DNA from: Lysobacteraceae bacterium SCN 69-320
GTDB taxonomy: Bacteria; Pseudomonadota; Gammaproteobacteria; Xanthomonadales; Rhodanobacteraceae
Assembly: GCA_001725155.1 (NCBI GenBank)
Contig: MEFP01000019.1
Coordinates: 372,001 to 436,000 of the forward strand
Direction: 5' to 3'
DNA: 64,000 nt
The position numbers and the translations under genes are program-made. This document shows positions 1-9,538 of this stretch, one piece after another (the first letter of the stretch is position 1; each line of letters opens with the position of its first letter). The notes beneath the pieces were generated by a model that saw only the letters and a list, made by a program, of their open reading frames with translations, was not told where the DNA came from and searched no databases.

Positions 1-114
1 CTGCGGGCCGGGGATTCAACTGCGCCGCAAGACGATACGGCGGCGGCGCGGGCGGCGACGATAGGGAAGCCCGCGCCGCCTGGTCAATGCCCGTGCAGCG
101 GCGGACTCCACAAC

Positions 115-144
115 GCAAAAAGCCGCCCAACGGCGGCTTTTTGC
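115..144 (-). terminator. Intrinsic terminator of the rpsP-rplS operon
   Basis: A perfect 13-bp inverted repeat (GCAAAAAGCCGCC, CAAC loop, GGCGGCTTTTTGC) lies just past the rplS stop codon. Because the A-run and T-run belong to the stem it can work in both directions, but its position says it ends the ribosomal operon. Confidence 0.9.
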
Positions 145-160
145 ACTGCAACGAAACGGC

Positions 161-529
161 TTACTCGGACTTGCCGGCGTGCTTGCCCAGGTCTTCCTGG
201 ATGCGCGCCGCCTTGCCTTCCAGACCACGCAGGTAGTACAGCTTCGCGCCGCGCACCTTGCCGCGACGCTTGACCGAGACCGAGTCGATCACGGCGCTGT
301 GGGTCTGGAACACGCGCTCCACGCCGGTGCCGTGGGAGATCTTGCGCACCGTGAAGGCGGAGTTCAGGCCGGCGTTCTTCTTGGCGATGCAAACGCCTTC
401 GTAAGCCTGCACGCGCTCGCGGTTGCCTTCCTTGACCTTGACGTTGACGACGACCGTGTCGCCCGGGCCGAAGTCCGGCAGGGAACGCTTGATCTGGGCG
501 GCTTCGAACTGCTGAAGGAGGTTGCTCAT
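161..529 (-). CDS. rplS: 50S ribosomal protein L19
   Basis: A 122-residue L19, a large-subunit protein at the 30S-50S interface. The N-terminus [10 protein letters not shown], the central [13 protein letters not shown] and the basic segment [17 protein letters not shown] are typical of the family. I chose the ATG at 529, preceded by GGTGAG, over a TTG four codons upstream, because L19 normally begins at this point. It is the last gene of rpsP-rimM-trmD-rplS and is followed at once by a strong terminator. Nothing unusual is seen. Confidence 0.97.
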   Translation of the reverse strand: MSNLLQQFEAAQIKRSLPDFGPGDTVVVNVKVKEGNRERVQAYEGVCIAKKNAGLNSAFTVRKISHGTGVERVFQTHSAVIDSVSVKRRGKVRGAKLYYLRGLEGKAARIQEDLGKHAGKSE

Positions 530-553
530 GACACTCACCAATCTGGTCTTGAA

Positions 554-1360
554 TTATGTTTCCGGCGCCGTGCCGGCCCTAGGCTCTTGATGCGCCGCCG
601 CCTGTGGCGGTGCCGCACCGGCCGCGAGCCACTCGCGGCGGAATTCGTCCAACAACTCGCGCGACGTCTTGTCGAGCGTGACACGCGCCAGCAGGTCCGG
701 GCGGCGCAACCAGGTCCGACCCAGCGATTGCTTCAGGCGCCAGCGCCGGATCATCGCATGGTTTCCCGATTGCAGCACGGCAGGCACCTCGCCGAGCTCG
801 TCGTGCATCGGCCGCGTGTAATGCGGACAGTCGAGCAGGCCGTTCGCGAACGAATCCTGTTCGGCCGACGCCGCATCATTCAGCGCGCCTTCCTGCAGCC
901 GACCGACCGCGTCGATCAGTACCGCTGCACCCAACTCGCCGCCGGACAGCACGTAGTCGCCGATGGAGATTTCCTCGTCGACCTCGTGCGCCAGCAGGCG
1001 CTCGTCCACCCCTTCGTAGCGGCCGCACAGCAGGATCAGACGTTCCTGCCGCGCGAGCTCGACCACTTTGGCCTGAGTCAGCCGCGTACCCTGCGGACTC
1101 AGGTAAATCGTTCGCGCCGGCCCCGCTGCAGCCTGCCGCGCCGCCGCCAGCGCGGCGCGCAGCGGCGAGATCAGCATGACCATGCCCGGACCGCCGCCGC
1201 AGGTGCGGCCGTCGACGGTACGGTAGTTGTCGGTGGCGAAGTCGCGCGGATTCCACGCTTCGACGCCGAGCAACCCGCGTTCCTGCGCGCGGCCGATGAC
1301 GCCGACGGCCGCGCACTGGCGCACAAACTCGGGAAACAGCGTGATGACGTCGATGCGCAT
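554..1360 (-). CDS. trmD: tRNA (guanine-N1-)-methyltransferase TrmD
   Basis: A 268-residue SPOUT methyltransferase that makes m1G37 in tRNAs reading CNN codons, preventing +1 frameshifts. The start [12 protein letters not shown], the [11 protein letters not shown] segment and the knot region around [11 protein letters not shown] are diagnostic. The C-terminal tail is rich in Ala/Pro and poorly conserved. It sits 24 bp before rplS and 13 bp after rimM, in the standard gammaproteobacterial operon order. Confidence 0.97.
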   Translation of the reverse strand: MRIDVITLFPEFVRQCAAVGVIGRAQERGLLGVEAWNPRDFATDNYRTVDGRTCGGGPGMVMLISPLRAALAAARQAAAGPARTIYLSPQGTRLTQAKVVELARQERLILLCGRYEGVDERLLAHEVDEEISIGDYVLSGGELGAAVLIDAVGRLQEGALNDAASAEQDSFANGLLDCPHYTRPMHDELGEVPAVLQSGNHAMIRRWRLKQSLGRTWLRRPDLLARVTLDKTSRELLDEFRREWLAAGAAPPQAAAHQEPRAGTAPET

Positions 1361-1373
1361 CGCGCTGCCTCGC

Positions 1374-1877
1374 TCAGAAATCCGGATCCCAGTCGACGAC
1401 CAGACGCCGCGCGTCGAGATCCACCTGCTTGATGTAATGCTCGAGCACGAACGGAATCATCCGTTCGCGTTCGGCGTCGCGGACCACGAGCACGTCGTTG
1501 GCCCCGGTCGCGAACAGATGCGATACCTGGCCCAGCGCCACACCATCGACCGTCGCGACATCCATGCCTTCGAGGTCGGTCCAGTAGTACTCGCCGGGCT
1601 TGGGCGCGGGCAGCGCCGAACGCAACACCCAGATCTCCGTACCGATCAGCGCCGCCGCCTGGTCCCGGTCGTCGACGCCGGGCAAGGTCGCGATCATTCC
1701 CTTGCCCTGCTCACGGCCGCGGCAACCGCGGATCTCGCGTTCACCGCTGCCGGACTTCAGAATCCACGGCTGGTAGCGGAAGATCTGCGTGCGCGGATCG
1801 GTCCAGGACTCCAGCTTGACCGTACCGGCCGTGCCCGAGACCCCGACTATCCTGCCGACGAGAACGCGGCGTTCCAC
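1374..1877 (-). CDS. rimM: Ribosome maturation factor RimM
   Basis: A 16S rRNA processing factor that binds S19 and helps mature the 30S head. The N-terminal barrel ([18 protein letters not shown]) and the C-terminal PRC-type domain (YYWTDLEGM, then [18 protein letters not shown]) are both present. I chose the GTG at 1877: it gives 167 residues, usual for RimM, has GGGAG 7 nt upstream, and avoids overlap with rpsP. Longer in-frame readings into rpsP would have no counterpart in the family. Confidence 0.94.
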   Translation of the reverse strand: MERRVLVGRIVGVSGTAGTVKLESWTDPRTQIFRYQPWILKSGSGEREIRGCRGREQGKGMIATLPGVDDRDQAAALIGTEIWVLRSALPAPKPGEYYWTDLEGMDVATVDGVALGQVSHLFATGANDVLVVRDAERERMIPFVLEHYIKQVDLDARRLVVDWDPDF

Positions 1878-1900
1878 TTCCGCGCTCCCGTCCGTATGAC

Positions 1901-2164
1901 TCAGGCGGCAGCCGCGGCGACCTGCTTGGCGGCCTGCTTCAGCAGCGCGCGCACCTTCTCGGTCGGCTGGGCGCCCTTGGCGATCCATTCGTTCGCGCGC
2001 GTGACGTTGAGTTCCAGCGGAACTTCCTTGCCGGCGGCGATCGGGTTGAAGAAGCCCAGGCGTTCGATGCTACGGCCGTCGCGGGCATAGCGCTCGTCGG
2101 CGACGACGATGTGATAGAACGGGCGCCCCTTGGCGCCGCCGCGGGACAGGCGAATCTTGACCAT
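1901..2164 (-). CDS. rpsP: 30S ribosomal protein S16
   Basis: An 87-residue S16, first gene of the rpsP-rimM-trmD-rplS operon. It opens with [20 protein letters not shown], the family signature, and continues with [15 protein letters not shown]. The start at 2164 follows a GAGAAGATCAAGCA leader. The C-terminus is Ala-rich and slightly extended. Confidence 0.97.
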   Translation of the reverse strand: MVKIRLSRGGAKGRPFYHIVVADERYARDGRSIERLGFFNPIAAGKEVPLELNVTRANEWIAKGAQPTEKVRALLKQAAKQVAAAAA

Positions 2165-2225
2165 TGCTTGATCTTCTCTATGAGATTGGGCGGTCGCGGA
2201 CGCAACGAGCCCCGGGAAACGCGGC

Positions 2226-2254
2226 ATTCTAAGCCAAGGCCCGCGGAAATTCAA
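2226..2254 (-). promoter_or_regulatory. Sigma-70 promoter of the rpsP operon
   Basis: On the minus strand TTGAAT (2249-2254) and TAGAAT (2226-2231) are separated by exactly 17 bp. The -10 box lies about 60 nt before the rpsP ATG, leaving a short leader. Confidence 0.75.
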
Positions 2255-2288
2255 AGCGGGTCGGCGAGTCTACCGCATCGTGAGTCAA

Positions 2289-2310
2289 CGGTCCGCTGTC
2301 GTGCGGACCG
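2289..2310 (-). terminator. Hairpin after ffh
   Basis: An 8-bp perfect stem (CGGTCCGC / GCGGACCG) with a 6-nt loop starts 9 bp past the ffh stop. There is no U-run, so it is only a candidate terminator or 3'-end stabiliser. Confidence 0.4.
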
Positions 2311-2318
2311 GTCGCACT

Positions 2319-3707
2319 TCAACGCATGAGCCCGCCGCCGCCCGGGAAGCCGCCGCCGCCCATGCCCTTGAGCGCGCCGGACATCTGCCGCATCAGCCCC
2401 TTGAGGCCGCCGCCGGACAGCTTGGACATCATCTTTTCCATCTGCTGATATTGCTTGAGCAGCTTGTTGACGTCGGAAGGCTGCATGCCCGAACCGCGCG
2501 CGACGCGCGCCTTGCGCGAGCCGTTGAGCAGATCCGGATGGCGCCGCTCCTTCTTCGTCATCGAGTTGATGATCGCGATCATGCGATGCACTTCGCGATC
2601 GTTGGCCTTGGCCTTGACGTGGTCGGGCAGGTTGGACACGCCGGGCAGCTTGTCCATCAGCGAGCCGAGACCGCCCATGTTCAGCATCTGCTGCAGCTGG
2701 TCGCGCATGTCGTTGAGGTCGAAGCGCTTGCCCTTCATGACCTTTTCGGCCAGCTTCTGCGCCTTTTCCTGGTCGACCTTCTGCTCGACCTGCTCGACCA
2801 GCGACAGCACGTCGCCCATGCCGAGGATGCGCTGCGCCAGACGGTCCGGGTGGAACGGCTCCAGCGCCTCGGTCTTCTCGCCGGCACCGATGAACTTGAT
2901 CGGCCGGCCGGTGATGTAGCGCACCGACAGGGCCGCGCCGCCGCGGGCGTCGCCGTCGGTCTTGGTCAGCACCACGCCCGACAGCGGCAGTGCCTCGGCG
3001 AAGGCCTTGGCGGTGTTGGCCGCGTCCTGGCCGGTCATCGCGTCGACGACGAACAGGGTCTCGATCGGCTTGAGCTCGGCATGCAGGGCCTTGATCTCGG
3101 CCATCATGTCGGCGTCGACGTGCAGGCGGCCCGCGGTGTCGACGAGCAGCACGTCGGCGAAATTCTTCTTGGCCGCGTCCAGCGCGCCGCGCGCGATCGC
3201 GACCGGATCCTGTTCGCCGGTGGACGGATGGAACAGCACGCCGACCTGCTCGGCCAGCACGCGCAGCTGCTCGATCGCGGCCGGGCGGTAGACGTCGCAG
3301 CTGACGACCATGACCTTCTTTTTCTTGCGCTCCTTGAGGAAGCGCGCGAGCTTGGCCGTCGTCGTCGTCTTGCCGGCGCCCTGCAGGCCGGCCATCAGCA
3401 CGACGGCCGGCGGCTGGGTCGCGAGATTCAGATCGGTATTGACCGTGCCCATCAGCGCGGTCAGCTCGTCGCGCACGACGCGGACCAGGGCCTGGCCCGG
3501 CGTCAGGCTCTTGAGCACGTCCTGGCCGACCGCGCGCACCTTGACGCGTTCGATCAGCGCCTGCACCACCGGCAGCGCGACGTCGGCTTCGAGTAGCGCG
3601 ATGCGCACTTCGCGCAGCGACTCGCGGATATTTTCCTCGGTCAGGCGGGCGCGACCGCGCAGGCGCTCTATGGTGGAGGACAGGCGCTGGCTCAGGGACT
3701 CGAACAT
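2319..3707 (-). CDS. ffh: Signal recognition particle GTPase Ffh
   Basis: The 462-residue SRP54 homologue, which with 4.5S RNA targets nascent membrane proteins to FtsY. It shows the N domain (MFESLSQRLSSTIERLRG), the G domain with P-loop GLQGAGKTTT, DTAGRL and TKTDGDARGG, and a Met-rich M domain ending in a Gly/Phe/Pro-rich tail. I chose the ATG at 3707, where the family starts. A TATACT box lies 34 nt upstream. It is transcribed divergently from the YpjD-like gene. Confidence 0.97.
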   Translation of the reverse strand: MFESLSQRLSSTIERLRGRARLTEENIRESLREVRIALLEADVALPVVQALIERVKVRAVGQDVLKSLTPGQALVRVVRDELTALMGTVNTDLNLATQPPAVVLMAGLQGAGKTTTTAKLARFLKERKKKKVMVVSCDVYRPAAIEQLRVLAEQVGVLFHPSTGEQDPVAIARGALDAAKKNFADVLLVDTAGRLHVDADMMAEIKALHAELKPIETLFVVDAMTGQDAANTAKAFAEALPLSGVVLTKTDGDARGGAALSVRYITGRPIKFIGAGEKTEALEPFHPDRLAQRILGMGDVLSLVEQVEQKVDQEKAQKLAEKVMKGKRFDLNDMRDQLQQMLNMGGLGSLMDKLPGVSNLPDHVKAKANDREVHRMIAIINSMTKKERRHPDLLNGSRKARVARGSGMQPSDVNKLLKQYQQMEKMMSKLSGGGLKGLMRQMSGALKGMGGGGFPGGGGLMR

Positions 3708-3740
3708 GTGCGGCAGGGGCGACTGGGCAAAAGGACGGAG

Positions 3741-3746
3741 AGTATA
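3741..3746 (-). promoter_or_regulatory. -10 box of ffh
   Basis: TATACT on the minus strand, 34 nt before the ffh start, in an otherwise GC-rich intergenic stretch. No good -35 box is visible at 16-18 bp. Confidence 0.45.
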
Positions 3747-3835
3747 GCAGCGCGTTCCGCCGCAGGCTCGCCGGCGGCCGCCATGCCAGCGGGCGACCAC
3801 GCCCGCATGCACGCAGCCTGTGCCAAACTCGCGGC

Positions 3836-4636
3836 ATGCTGACCCTCGTTCTGTCCCTCGTGGCGGTCGCCGCCTATCTGGCTGCCACCTTGCGCATCGC
3901 CCTGCCCGCCCTGCGCGGCGGCGCGCCGCCGCGCGCCCAGGGACTGGCCCTGGCCATCATCGGCGTGCTCGCCCACGCGGGTTATCTGCTGGCCGCCCAC
4001 CGCGGCGGGCTGGATCTGCACTTCTTCGCCGCCCTGAGCGCGGTGTCGATGCTGATCGCCGGCACCACCCTCGCGGTCAATCTCGCCCGGCCCGTCGACG
4101 CGCTCGGCGTGCTGGCATTTCCGCTGGCCGCCGTCCTGCTCGCCATCGACGCCTGGATCGCGCCGCCGACGCAGCCGACCGCAATGGGCTGGCAGATCAA
4201 ACTGCACGTCATCGTCGCCCTGCTCGGCTATGCATTGCTCAGCGTCTCGGCCGTGCTGGCGCTGCTGCTGCTGGTGCAGGAACGCGCGCTGCGCAACCGC
4301 GACATCGCCAACCATTGGCTGCGCGTGCTGCCGCCGCTGACCCTGACCGAAAATCTGATGTTCCGTCTGGTCGCAGCGGGCTTCGTGCTGCTGACCGCGA
4401 CCCTGCTCAGCGGCGTGCTGTTCGTCGAAAACCTGTTCGCCCAGCACCTGGTGCACAAGACCGCGCTGTCGATCGCCGCCTGGGTCGTGTTCGGCACCCT
4501 GCTCATCGGCCGCTGGCGCTTCGGCTGGCGCGGCCGGCGCGCCGTGCGCCTGCTGCTCAGCGGCATGGCCGTGCTGCTGCTGGCCTTCTTCGGCAGCAAG
4601 TTCGTGCTCGAGCTGCTGCTCGCGCGCGGCACCTGA
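3836..4636 (+). CDS. YpjD/CcsA-family inner-membrane protein
   Basis: A 266-residue protein with about eight hydrophobic helices, matching the cytochrome c assembly (CcsA/HemX) superfamily, YpjD subgroup. The conserved histidines in IKLHVIVALLGY and QHLVHKTALS, and the C-terminal GWRGRRAVRL segment, fit that group. Placement beside ffh is common in related genomes. The physiological role of YpjD proteins is not settled. A heme-handling function is a family-based guess, since no other cytochrome c maturation gene is nearby. Confidence 0.85.
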   Translation: MLTLVLSLVAVAAYLAATLRIALPALRGGAPPRAQGLALAIIGVLAHAGYLLAAHRGGLDLHFFAALSAVSMLIAGTTLAVNLARPVDALGVLAFPLAAVLLAIDAWIAPPTQPTAMGWQIKLHVIVALLGYALLSVSAVLALLLLVQERALRNRDIANHWLRVLPPLTLTENLMFRLVAAGFVLLTATLLSGVLFVENLFAQHLVHKTALSIAAWVVFGTLLIGRWRFGWRGRRAVRLLLSGMAVLLLAFFGSKFVLELLLARGT

Positions 4637-4732
4637 GACAGCCCGCACGGCTTGCCCAGAGTCGTGCCGCAAGCGCAGAATCGCCCGGCCAGCCAGCACT
4701 TATACGATTGACTTGAGGATGTTTCCCAAGCC

Positions 4733-5101
4733 ATGAAGCCCGATCCTGCCGCCGAACGCCGTCGCTTCCAGCGCTTCAACTTCGAAGGCACGGTACGTCT
4801 GTACTCGGGCTCGGCGATGTGGGAGACCAAGCTCGTCGACGTTTCGCTCAAGGGTGTGCTGATCGAACGCCCGGTCGACTGGAGCGGCAAGATCGGCGGC
4901 GGCTACCGCATGGATCTGCGCATCAACAACAGCGTCATCATCAGCATGGGGGTGTCGATCGCCCACATCATGCCGCACCGGCTCGGTTGCCGCTGGGAGA
5001 AGATCGACCTCGACAGCTTCGCCCAGCTCAAGCGACTGATCGAACTGAACCTCGGCGATCCGGCCCTGCTGAACCGGGAACTGTCCGCGCTCGGCAGCTG
5101 A
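4733..5101 (+). CDS. PilZ-domain protein
   Basis: A 122-residue single-domain PilZ protein, the usual cyclic di-GMP receptor fold. Both ligand motifs are intact: an RxxxR in RRRFQRF near residues 10-16 and D-x-S-x-x-G in DVSLKG near residues 37-42. It therefore probably binds c-di-GMP, but the output cannot be read from the context because no GGDEF, EAL or pilus gene is adjacent. A TTATAC element about 40 nt upstream could be its -10 box. Confidence 0.9.
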   Translation: MKPDPAAERRRFQRFNFEGTVRLYSGSAMWETKLVDVSLKGVLIERPVDWSGKIGGGYRMDLRINNSVIISMGVSIAHIMPHRLGCRWEKIDLDSFAQLKRLIELNLGDPALLNRELSALGS

Positions 5102-5178
5102 ACCGCCGATCCGCCACAAGCGGGCTCGGCAGCGTTTTTAGATGGCCTGCTCCATCCACCTCATGCATGTTGCACCGC

Positions 5179-5790
5179 ATGAAAACGTCCGCCAGCCGAA
5201 CCGCCCTCATGAGTCTCTACCGGTCCCGCCGTCCGCCCGAGCGCCTGCGCTTCGGTGCTGCAAACGACGTCCCGATGCCGAATGGCGAGCTGCTGACCGC
5301 CCGCGACGGCACCGTATTCCAACTCCGGGCGATTCACGCCGATGACGTTGCTGCACTGCAACGCGGCTTTGCCCATCTCAGTCCCGACGAAGTGCGCATG
5401 CGCTTCCTGCATACGCTGACGGCCCTGCCCGACCAGTTGGCCCAGCGCCTGTGCCGGCTCGATCCGGAGCAGGAAATGGCCTTCGTCCTGGTCGACCCGC
5501 CCGGCACCAAAGAGCCGGAAATCTACGGCGTCGGCCGCGCCTACATCGACCCGAACACCGACAGCGCCGAGTTCGCGCTGATCGTGCAGCGCCGCTTCAC
5601 CGGCCAGGGCCTCGGCAGCTGCCTGCTGAATCGCGTCATCGACGCCTGCCGCGCCCGCGGCGTGCGCGAGATCTGGGGCGACGTGCTGACCGAGAACCAC
5701 GCCATGCTCGAACTCTGCGACGAGTTCGGCTTCCGTCGCGAAGGCGTGTTCCACGATGCCTCGCTGACCCGGGTGCGCCTGACTCTCTGA
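5179..5790 (+). CDS. GNAT-family N-acetyltransferase
   Basis: An acyl-CoA-dependent acetyltransferase of about 200 residues. The N-terminal part (QLRAIHADDVAALQRGFAHL) and motif A (RRFTGQGLGSCLLNRVID, with the pyrophosphate-binding Q-G-L-G) are clear. The C-terminal motif B reads ENHAMLELCDEFGFRREG. The substrate is unknown. The start is uncertain: ATGs at 5167, 5179 and 5209 are in frame and none has a convincing ribosome site. A 7-bp GGGGGCG/CGCCCCC hairpin lies at 5796-5818, just after the stop. Confidence 0.88.
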   Translation: MKTSASRTALMSLYRSRRPPERLRFGAANDVPMPNGELLTARDGTVFQLRAIHADDVAALQRGFAHLSPDEVRMRFLHTLTALPDQLAQRLCRLDPEQEMAFVLVDPPGTKEPEIYGVGRAYIDPNTDSAEFALIVQRRFTGQGLGSCLLNRVIDACRARGVREIWGDVLTENHAMLELCDEFGFRREGVFHDASLTRVRLTL

Positions 5791-6043
5791 CGATCGGGGG
5801 CGGCGCCGGAGCGCCCCCCGCCACCCGGTGCAACACCGCCCGATGCCTGTACCGCAGGCGTCGGGCGCGCCGTACCGGCAGGTTCAGTCGCGCGACCCCG
5901 GACCGGACTCCGGCACAGCCGCCCGTTTCCCGGCAGCTCCGCCACCGCAGCGGCCCAAGCCCCGCAGCCGGACGGAGGCCCGCCTTCCGGCACCCTGCTA
6001 GACTACGCGGTCCTGCTGCCGCCGCCCCCGGCCGGCAGCCTCC

Positions 6044-9000
6044 ATGCGTACCGCGATGACTGCCACCCTGCTCCGCCCGCCGCTGCCCAAGTCCGCCAAA
6101 GTCCGCCGCTACTGGGAGAACCCGCCCGGTTCCAGCTTCGCGCTGCTGCTGGCGGAAACCGCGCGCAGCCATGCGGGACTCGTCGTCGCCGTCACACGCG
6201 ACACCCAGTCAGCGCACACGCTGGAAACCGAACTCGCAAGCTTCGTCGGCGACGGCACCGAAGTGCTGCATTTTCCCGATTGGGAAACCCTGCCGTACGA
6301 CCTGTTCGCCCCGCATCCGGAAATCGTCTCGCAGCGCATAGCCACCCTGTACCGGCTGCCCGCGCAGACGCGCGGCGTGCTCGTCGTGCCGGTGGCGACC
6401 CTGATGCAGCGCCTCGCGCCGCGCAGCTACATCAGCGGCACCGGGCTGGCCCTGAACGTGGGCCAGAAGCTCGATCTCGGCGCCGAGCAGCGCCGCCTCG
6501 AAGCGGCCGGCTACCGCAACGTGCCGCAGGTACAGGAACCCGGCGACTTCGCCGTGCGCGGCGCGCTGATCGACATCTACCCGATGGGCGCGGCCGAGCC
6601 CTACCGCATCGAGCTGTTCGACGAGGAAATCGAGTCGATCCGCAATTTCGACGCGGAAACCCAGCGCTCGCTGCACAAGGTCGAATCCGTTCGCCTGCTG
6701 CCGGGACGCGAGTTCCCGCTGACCGACGAGTCGGCCAAGAGCTTCCGCACGCGCCTGCGCGAGCGGTTTCCGATCGACATCCGCCGCTGTCCGCTCTATC
6801 AGGACATCAAGGAAGGCGCGACGCCGGCCGGCATCGACTATTACCTGCCGTTGTTCTTCACCCAGACCGAGACCCTGTTCGACTACCTCGGTGCCGACGC
6901 GCTGTTCGTCGTCGCCGATGGCGCGCTGGACGCGGCCGAGCAGTTCTGGCGCCAGACCGGCGAGCGCTACGAGCAGCGGGCCCACGACATCGAGCGACCG
7001 GTGCTGCCGCCGGCCGAGCTGTATCTCGCGCCGGACCCGCTGCGCGAGCGCCTGAACCGCGAGCTGCGCGTCGACCTCGTGCCGCGCGCGAGCAACGAGC
7101 ACGTGCAGGCGCTGGGCCTGCAGCCGGCGCCGGAGCTGCCGATCAATCGCAAGGGAGAGCAGCCCGCCGAAGAACTCACGCGTTTCCTGAGCGCGTATCC
7201 GGGCCGCGTGCTGATCGCCGCCGAATCGGCCGGCCGGCGCGAGGCGCTGATCGAGCAGTTGCAGGGCGCCGGCCTGCGTCCGCAGACCCTGACCGGCTGG
7301 GCCGAATTCGCCCGCAGCGATACGCGCTTTGCGATCGCGGTCGCGCCGCTGCAGGCCGGCTTCGCGCTGACCGAGCCGGCGCTGGCCGTGCTGACCGAGC
7401 GCGAGCTGTACGGCGAACGCGTGCAGCAGCAGCGCCGGCGCAAGCGCGCCGCACGCGACCCGGAAACCATCATCCGCGATCTGACCGAGCTCGGCCTGGG
7501 TTCGCCGATCGTCCACGTCGACCACGGCGTCGGTCGCTACCAGGGCCTGATCAAGCTCGACGTCGGCGGCAGCGCGAACGAATTCCTCGCGATCGAATAC
7601 GCCAAGGGCGACAAGCTCTACGTGCCGGTCGCCCAGCTCAACCTGGTCTCGCGCTATTCGGGCACCTCGCCCGAGCTCGCACCGCTGCATTCGCTCGGCG
7701 GCGATGCCTGGGAGCGCGCCAAGCGCAAGGCCGCGGAAAAGGTCCGCGACGTGGCCGCCGAGCTGCTCGCGATCTATGCCCAGCGCGAGGCGCGCCAGGG
7801 CACGGCGCTGGCAATCGACCGTGCTGCCTACGAGCAGTTCGCCGCGGCGTTCCCGTTCGAGGAAACGCCCGACCAGATCAGCGCGATCGACGCCGTGCTG
7901 GCCGATCTCGCCGCACCGAAGCCCATGGACCGCGTGGTCTGCGGCGACGTCGGTTTCGGCAAGACCGAGGTCGCGCTGCGCGCGGCCTTCGTCACGGCCA
8001 TGGCCGGCAAGCAGGTCGCCGTGCTCGTGCCGACGACCCTGCTCGCGCAGCAGCACTACCAGAACTTCCGCGACCGCTACGCCGACTGGCCGATCCGCGT
8101 CGACGTGCTGAGCCGCTTCAAGACCAAGAAGGAAGTCGAGGAGGCCATGGCCAAGCTGGCCGACGGCCGCATCGACGTGATGATCGGTACGCACCGACTG
8201 CTGCAGCAGGATGTGAAGTTCAAGCAGCTCGGCCTGGTCATCGTCGATGAGGAACAGCGCTTCGGCGTGCGCCAGAAGGAACAGCTCAAGAAGCTGCGCG
8301 CCGAGGTGGATCTGCTGACCCTGACCGCCACGCCGATCCCGCGCACCCTGAACATGGCCATGTCGGGCATGCGCGACCTGTCCATCATCGCGACGCCGCC
8401 GGCGCATCGCCTCGCGGTCAAGACCTTCATCGCGCCATGGGATCCGGCCCAGCTGCGCGAAGCGTTCCAGCGCGAGCTGCAGCGCGGCGGCCAGGTGTAC
8501 TTCCTGCACAACGAGGTCGAGACGATCGAGAAGATGCAGCGCGACCTGCAGGTGCTGATTCCCGAGGCGCGCATCCGCATCGCCCACGGCCAGATGCCGG
8601 AGAAGGAACTCGAGCAGGTCATGCTCGATTTCCATCGCCAGCGCTTCAACGTACTGCTGTGCACGACCATCATCGAGTCGGGCATCGACATTCCGAGCGC
8701 CAACACCATCATCGTCAACCGCGCCGACCGCTTCGGTCTGGCCCAGCTGCATCAGCTGCGCGGCCGCGTGGGCCGTTCGCACCACCGTGCCTACGCCTAT
8801 CTCGTCGTACCGGACCGGCGCCAGATGACGGCCGACGCGGAGAAGCGCCTCGAAGCGCTGGCGTCGATGGAAGAACTCGGCGCCGGCTTCACCCTGGCCA
8901 CCCACGACCTGGAGATCCGCGGCGCCGGCGAACTGCTCGGCGACGAGCAGAGCGGCCAGATGCAGGAGATCGGTTTCTCGCTGTACACCGACCTGCTCGA

Positions 9001-9508
9001 ACGCGCGGTGCGCGCGCTCAAGAGCGGCAAGGTGCCCGACTTCGAGCTCGTCAGCGCGCACGAGACCGAGGTCGAGCTGCATCTTCCGGCGCTGATCCCC
9101 GACGACTACCTGCCCGACGTGCATGCGCGCCTGACCCTGTACAAGCGCATCGCGAGCGCCCGCGACGGCGAGCGCCTGCGCGAGCTGCAGGTGGAAATGA
9201 TCGACCGCTTCGGCCTGCTGCCCGATCCCGTCAAGCATCTGTTCGCGGTGACCGAGATCAAGCTGCGCGCGACCGAGCTGGGCGTGCGCAAGATCGACTT
9301 CGGCGCCCAGGGCGGCCGCGTCGTGTTCGCGCCGCAGCCCAACATCGACCCGCTCGCCGTCATCAAACTGCTGCAGAGCCAACCGCGCGTCTACGCGCTG
9401 GACGGCCAGGACAAGCTCAAGGTGCGTCTGGAAATGCCGGGCGCCGCCGAGCGCCTGCGCTCCACTCACGACCTGCTCGCCGCGCTGGGCCAGCGCAAGG
9501 CCGCCTGA
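6044..9508 (+). CDS. mfd: Transcription-repair coupling factor Mfd
   Basis: A 1154-residue translocase that removes RNA polymerase stalled at lesions and recruits UvrA, of normal length. The N-terminal UvrB-like module is followed by the CarD-like RNA-polymerase-interacting domain (IVHVDHGVGRYQGL, near residue 490). Next come the helicase core (Walker A GDVGFGKTE, Walker B VDEEQRFGV, HQLRGRVGRSHHRAYAY) and the C-terminal TRCF domain. The first ATG (6044) is used; one four codons later is equally possible. About 250 bp of featureless DNA precede it. Confidence 0.97.
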   Translation: MRTAMTATLLRPPLPKSAKVRRYWENPPGSSFALLLAETARSHAGLVVAVTRDTQSAHTLETELASFVGDGTEVLHFPDWETLPYDLFAPHPEIVSQRIATLYRLPAQTRGVLVVPVATLMQRLAPRSYISGTGLALNVGQKLDLGAEQRRLEAAGYRNVPQVQEPGDFAVRGALIDIYPMGAAEPYRIELFDEEIESIRNFDAETQRSLHKVESVRLLPGREFPLTDESAKSFRTRLRERFPIDIRRCPLYQDIKEGATPAGIDYYLPLFFTQTETLFDYLGADALFVVADGALDAAEQFWRQTGERYEQRAHDIERPVLPPAELYLAPDPLRERLNRELRVDLVPRASNEHVQALGLQPAPELPINRKGEQPAEELTRFLSAYPGRVLIAAESAGRREALIEQLQGAGLRPQTLTGWAEFARSDTRFAIAVAPLQAGFALTEPALAVLTERELYGERVQQQRRRKRAARDPETIIRDLTELGLGSPIVHVDHGVGRYQGLIKLDVGGSANEFLAIEYAKGDKLYVPVAQLNLVSRYSGTSPELAPLHSLGGDAWERAKRKAAEKVRDVAAELLAIYAQREARQGTALAIDRAAYEQFAAAFPFEETPDQISAIDAVLADLAAPKPMDRVVCGDVGFGKTEVALRAAFVTAMAGKQVAVLVPTTLLAQQHYQNFRDRYADWPIRVDVLSRFKTKKEVEEAMAKLADGRIDVMIGTHRLLQQDVKFKQLGLVIVDEEQRFGVRQKEQLKKLRAEVDLLTLTATPIPRTLNMAMSGMRDLSIIATPPAHRLAVKTFIAPWDPAQLREAFQRELQRGGQVYFLHNEVETIEKMQRDLQVLIPEARIRIAHGQMPEKELEQVMLDFHRQRFNVLLCTTIIESGIDIPSANTIIVNRADRFGLAQLHQLRGRVGRSHHRAYAYLVVPDRRQMTADAEKRLEALASMEELGAGFTLATHDLEIRGAGELLGDEQSGQMQEIGFSLYTDLLERAVRALKSGKVPDFELVSAHETEVELHLPALIPDDYLPDVHARLTLYKRIASARDGERLRELQVEMIDRFGLLPDPVKHLFAVTEIKLRATELGVRKIDFGAQGGRVVFAPQPNIDPLAVIKLLQSQPRVYALDGQDKLKVRLEMPGAAERLRSTHDLLAALGQRKAA

Positions 9509-9538
9509 GCGCAGCGCCAACGACCACGGAATCTTTCC

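Noticed and set aside
5796-5818. GC hairpin after the GNAT gene as a terminator
   Set aside because: It has a perfect stem but no U-run and lies in very GC-rich DNA, so I note it with the gene instead of calling it a separate terminator.
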